From NCBI GenBank assembly GCA_031082125.1, contig JAVHLM010000048.1:4653-37805 (forward strand): a stretch of DNA of 33,153 nucleotides. Reading direction: 5' to 3'. The notes beneath the pieces are model-generated. The model searched no databases, was not told the origin of the DNA, and saw nothing but the letters and a program-made list of their open reading frames with translations. A program made the position numbers and the translations under genes. How positions within the stretch are numbered: the stretch's first letter is position 1; every line of letters begins with the position of its first letter. Shown in pieces: positions 30,853-33,153 of the stretch. Origin of the DNA: Candidatus Eremiobacterota bacterium (GTDB lineage Bacteria; Vulcanimicrobiota; CADAWZ01; Ess09-12).

Positions 30853-31404
30853 TCTCTCCGAAGCGGGGCACCACCGGTAAAGGGTGGGAACAGAGACGCC
30901 GAGATTCTGAGCAATCTCCCGGGGCGGCATACCCTCGCTCATGAGCTTTTTCGCCGCTTCCACCTTGCCTGCGGTCATAAGCCGCTTTCTCCCCCCCACA
31001 CGGCCTCTCTTCTTTGCTGCGGCAAGACCTGCTCTGGTGCGCTCTATCAAAAGCTCACGCTCCATCTGGGCAAGAGAGGCCATCACGTGAAAAAAGAATC
31101 TTCCCGCAGGCGTGGTGGTGTCGATGCCGTCGGTGACGCTGTGGAAGTTCACCCCTTCTTCCTGAAGTCTCCCTATGAGCTCGATGAGGCCCTTGACGCT
31201 TCGGCCCAGGCGGTCGAGCTTCCAGATCACCAGGGTATCACGGGTACGGAGATGCTGAAGGGCCTCGGCAAGACCAGGCCGATCCTGTTTTGTCCCCGAC
31301 AGCTTGTCTTTGAAGATTTTTTTGCACCCGGCCTTGCGCAAGGCGTCGAGCTGCAGGTCCAGGCTCTGTTCATCCGAGGAGACGCGGGCATATCCTATGA
31401 GCAT
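30847..31404 (-). CDS. Serine recombinase (resolvase/invertase family)
   Basis: 185 residues from the ATG at 31404 (AAAGGAGG, 7-bp spacing). MLIGYARVSSDEQSLDLQ carries the nucleophile Ser9 and Arg7; LDRLGRS carries the active-site arginines 65 and 68; a long E helix (AQMERELLIERTRAGLAAAKKRG) and a C-terminal HTH (MPPREIAQNLGVSVPTLYRW) follow. Size and order match small resolvases and DNA invertases such as Tn3 resolvase or Hin. Its promoter is boxed between the arms of a 13-bp inverted repeat at 31462-31526, so it is likely self-regulated. It may resolve or mobilise the accessory region. Confidence 0.9.
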   Translation of the reverse strand: MLIGYARVSSDEQSLDLQLDALRKAGCKKIFKDKLSGTKQDRPGLAEALQHLRTRDTLVIWKLDRLGRSVKGLIELIGRLQEEGVNFHSVTDGIDTTTPAGRFFFHVMASLAQMERELLIERTRAGLAAAKKRGRVGGRKRLMTAGKVEAAKKLMSEGMPPREIAQNLGVSVPTLYRWCPASERA

Positions 31405-31461
31405 CTTTTGTCCTCCTTTGTGGCGGGGGGGAATGAAATGAAGATCCGGATCTCGGATCAC

Positions 31462-31526
31462 ATTCTCGAAACTCGCCTCTATAGTACCATATTGAGAGAG
31501 TTATTTCAAGAAAGAGTTTCGAGAAT
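31462..31526 (-). promoter_or_regulatory. Resolvase promoter enclosed by a 13-bp inverted repeat
   Basis: ATTCTCGAAACTC (31462-31474) and its exact complement GAGTTTCGAGAAT (31514-31526) are separated by 39 bp. Within this gap, on the minus strand, TTGAAA (31509-31504), a 17-bp spacer and TACTAT (31486-31481) form a promoter toward the resolvase gene. Related motifs TTCTCAAAACC (31553-31563) and GGTTTGTGAGAA (31585-31596) form a second, imperfect inverted pair upstream. Together they could be a res-type site. Confidence 0.65.
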
Positions 31527-31697
31527 TTTGAGGGGCTTGAAATGGGAGGGCTTTCTCAAAACCGGGAGGGTTATCGAAAACGAGGGTTTGTGAGAAGACA
31601 TATGGAGGCGGAGAAGGCCTGCTAAAATGGCATTGGGGCAATGCTGCGACAGCAGGAGGCAGCTTGTTTCCTATAGGCCCAGTTCGAGGGGAACCTG

Positions 31698-31793
31698 ATG
31701 AACTTCTGGTATTCACATATCAAGCCGGTTGTGGCGGGGCTCGGCCTTGAGACCGATACCATGGAGAGGGCAAACTCAGAGAGCTCTTTGTAA
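31698..31793 (+). pseudogene. Short gene remnant
   Basis: A 31-residue frame beginning MNFWYSHIKPVVAGLGLE, with GAGGGG ten bases upstream and a TAA stop. It has protein-like composition but is too short for a domain, and lies between the resolvase operator region and array 2. Most likely the start of a truncated gene. I see nothing else in 31597-31862. Confidence 0.25.
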
Positions 31794-31862
31794 ATCGGAA
31801 GAATTGGGGGATATTCCATGGTACCCTCCGAGCAGGTGGAGCAAATCGGCAGCTCAGAGAGG

Positions 31863-32213
31863 TGACCTATTGAAAAAGATGGCGTGGTGATAGAGTTTTT
31901 TGCATTTTACCAGGTCATCCAATAGGTCAGCGGATCGGGAAGGTGACCTATTGAAAAGGATGCGGTGGTGATGAGGTTTTTCTTGATTTAATAGGTCAGG
32001 CGATGGGTCATTGTGTGGTCAACCCTGTCAGCCTATGACCTGTTGAGGCGCTCAGAGAGGTCACTTGGTAAGGGGGGTGACCTATTGAAAGGAAAGCCGT
32101 GGTGATAAGGGTTTTTAGGGTTTACTGGGTCACCCGATAGGTCAGGCGATAAGAAAGGTGACCTATTGAAAAATATGGTGCGGTGATAAGGTTTTTCTCG
32201 GTTTACCAGGTCA
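31863..32213 (+). repeat. Array 2: four more 55-bp units of the same repeat
   Basis: Units at 31863-31917, 31944-31998, 32078-32132 and 32159-32213, each exactly 55 bp with TGACCTATTG at the start and GGTCA at the end, and gaps of 26, 79 and 26 bp. Alternate units start 215 bp apart, the same higher-order period as array 1. The orientation is the same as in array 1. A partial further unit starts at 32250 (TGACCTATTGA). It lies in front of a promoter region and a small DNA-binding protein gene, as array 1 does. Confidence 0.9.
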
Positions 32214-32336
32214 GGTGCGGGATCATCATGTGGTCACCCCGTCAGCCTATGACCTATTGAATTTTACCATACTTCTGAAAAATTTGCAGGGCGCAAGGTG
32301 ACACATAAAGAAACAGCGCGTTGAAAGCCTGAATAA

Positions 32337-32384
32337 TTGACAAATAGAGGGTATTATTATAAGTTAACGTATGATAATATTATC
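32337..32384 (+). promoter_or_regulatory. Candidate promoter and palindrome before the RHH gene
   Basis: TTGACA (32337-32342) is followed by an AT-rich stretch with TATTAT and TATAAG; the best -10 box (32358-32363) gives only a 15-bp spacer. GATAATATTATC at 32373-32384 is a perfect 12-bp palindrome just downstream, suitable as an operator. It lies 123 bp after the last unit of array 2. Confidence 0.5.
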
Positions 32385-32401
32385 GCAAAAAGGATGAGAG
32401 T

Positions 32402-32830
32402 ATGGCATCACACATAAAAGATCACCGGAAGGAATGCCTGTGTCCCATATGCAGAAGCGCCCGGGGGGAAACGCGCAGAAACAAGAAAGCCTTTACCGCG
32501 AGCATCAACATCGCGCTTCTCGAGGAGCTGAGAGAATGGGCCCGGGAAAAGCATACCACATTGACAGGCGCCCTCGAGGAAGCGATAAGGTTATTGATTA
32601 AAAAGAAGGAGCATTCCAGGGAAAAGGGAGGGCAGCTTATCGGAAATGACCCGATATCCCCTGAGCTGGCAGTAAAGGTTGACAGGCTCCGTAAAAACAA
32701 GAAAAATACAGGACACTCCATTTCTTCTGAGCCGGCAAGAGGTGTTTCACCGCCAGTTAAGGATTCAGGCAGTGTGAAAGAAGAGCACCGTGCGGGAGCT
32801 CGTGCTCAAGGCCGTGGAGGAACACATTGA
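32402..32830 (+). CDS. Ribbon-helix-helix-like protein with Cys motif, possibly frameshifted at its C-terminus
   Basis: 142 residues, ribosome site AAGGATGAG. Residues 7-22 hold H-x4-C-x-C-x2-C (HRKECLCPIC), a possible zinc knuckle. Residues 30-70 resemble a ribbon-helix-helix domain (FTASINIALLEELREWAREKHTTLTGALEEAIRLLIKK). The C-terminal 60 residues are low-complexity and polar. In another frame the same DNA near the end reads STVRELVLKAVEEHIEKHKEK and stops at 32847-32849, which looks like a real helix, so a frameshift or overlapping remnant is possible. It follows array 2 and is a candidate for binding it. Confidence 0.6.
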   Translation: MASHIKDHRKECLCPICRSARGETRRNKKAFTASINIALLEELREWAREKHTTLTGALEEAIRLLIKKKEHSREKGGQLIGNDPISPELAVKVDRLRKNKKNTGHSISSEPARGVSPPVKDSGSVKEEHRAGARAQGRGGTH

Positions 32831-33153
32831 GAAGCACAAGGAAAAGTAAGGCAGATTCACGTGGTATGAGCCGGGGGGAGAAGAGAAATAAAAGGTATTC
32901 ACCGGGGATCAGGAAGTGTTATCCGACGAGTCGAGAGAATAGTTTCTCGCGGGTCGAGGGGGTATTGTGTTCTGAGTGAAGAAAATGCCGTCTCGCGGGT
33001 CGAGAGAGTATTGTGTCCTGAGTGAAGAAAATGCCGTCTCGCGGGTCGAGGGGGTATTGTGTTCTGAGTGAAGAAAATGCCGTCTCGCGGGTCGAGAGAG
33101 TATTGTGTCCTGAGTGAAGAAAATGCCGTCTCGCGGGTCGAGGGGGTATTGTG
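32831..33153. other. Gene-free end of window
   Basis: After the ribbon-helix-helix gene there is no open frame with start support. A degenerate copy of the 46-bp unit (GAGTCGAGAGAATAG near 32930) leads into the tandem repeat that runs to the window end. Confidence 0.5.
32945..33153 (+). repeat. 46-bp tandem repeat, alternating two variants
   Basis: Units at 32945-32990, 32991-33036, 33037-33082, 33083-33128 and a partial 33129-33153, continuing past the window. Each begins TCTCGCGGGTCGAG. Variants alternate: GGGGG...GTGTTC in units 1, 3 and 5, and AGAG...GTGTCC in units 2 and 4, so the true period is 92 bp. The unit is not a multiple of three and frames hit stops, so it is non-coding. No variable spacers, so it is not a CRISPR array. 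Confidence 0.9.

Noticed and set aside
32945-33153. Possible CRISPR array
   Set aside because: Units are 46 bp with no variable spacers and only two alternating variants; no cas gene is nearby.
1-33153. tRNA or rRNA genes
   Set aside because: No T-loop/acceptor pattern or rRNA signature was seen on reading both strands. A dedicated tRNA search would be decisive.

Overview
The window is bacterial DNA. Most of it is GC-rich, has clear Shine-Dalgarno sites and shows several sigma70-type promoters. It encodes envelope glycan synthesis, GT-C-like membrane proteins and a fused MFS/spermidine-synthase-like protein, which suits a free-living, Gram-negative-type bacterium with a large genome, possibly from an uncultivated phylum. 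No rRNA, tRNA or marker gene is present, so I do not name a taxon.

Region A (1-7.9 kb) is core-like. A minus-strand pair of anchored or secreted Gly/Pro-rich proteins is divergent from a plus-strand cluster: two polytopic GT-C-like membrane proteins flanking a membrane-anchored, metallo-beta-lactamase-fold protein that has lost nearly all metal ligands, then a cobalamin-binding/radical SAM protein and a DUF202 membrane protein. Region B (7.9-15.2 kb) has an HTH/coiled-coil protein, a stand-alone cyclic-nucleotide-binding protein, a two-gene nucleotidyltransferase module with a tandem operator, a 1067-residue MFS-like/spermidine-synthase/TPR protein, and a second coiled-coil protein sharing two short motifs with the first.

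Region C (15.3-21.8 kb) is a surface-polysaccharide locus: a family 4 glycosyltransferase, an O-antigen polymerase/ligase-like protein, a UDP-GlcNAc 2-epimerase, a UDP-HexNAc 6-dehydrogenase and a DegT/DnrJ-type sugar aminotransferase. Together they could supply part of a route to (di)acetamido-uronic acid sugars. A 14-bp element is shared upstream of two of these genes.

Region D (21.8-33.2 kb) is an accessory region of mixed composition. Two intergenic arrays of an exact 55-bp unit, organised into a ~214-bp higher-order repeat (8 copies at 21.89-22.66 kb, 4 copies at 31.86-32.21 kb), bracket about 9.2 kb. That segment carries an excisionase-like HTH protein, ribbon-helix-helix proteins, a short tyrosine recombinase, a DinB-fold protein, an unknown protein, an HtrA-like protein with a degraded active site, a nucleotidyltransferase/partner pair behind a consensus promoter and a 10-bp inverted-repeat operator, a ~720-nt intergenic stretch of hairpins ending in a three-way junction, a Phd/PIN toxin-antitoxin pair, and a serine resolvase whose promoter lies exactly between the arms of a 13-bp inverted repeat. 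The window ends inside an unrelated 46-bp tandem repeat.

The strongest candidates for something undescribed are the 55-bp/214-bp arrays with their adjacent small DNA-binding proteins, the structured stretch at 29.1-29.8 kb, and the two apparent pseudoenzymes. All functions are inferred from reading the sequence; no database search was run.
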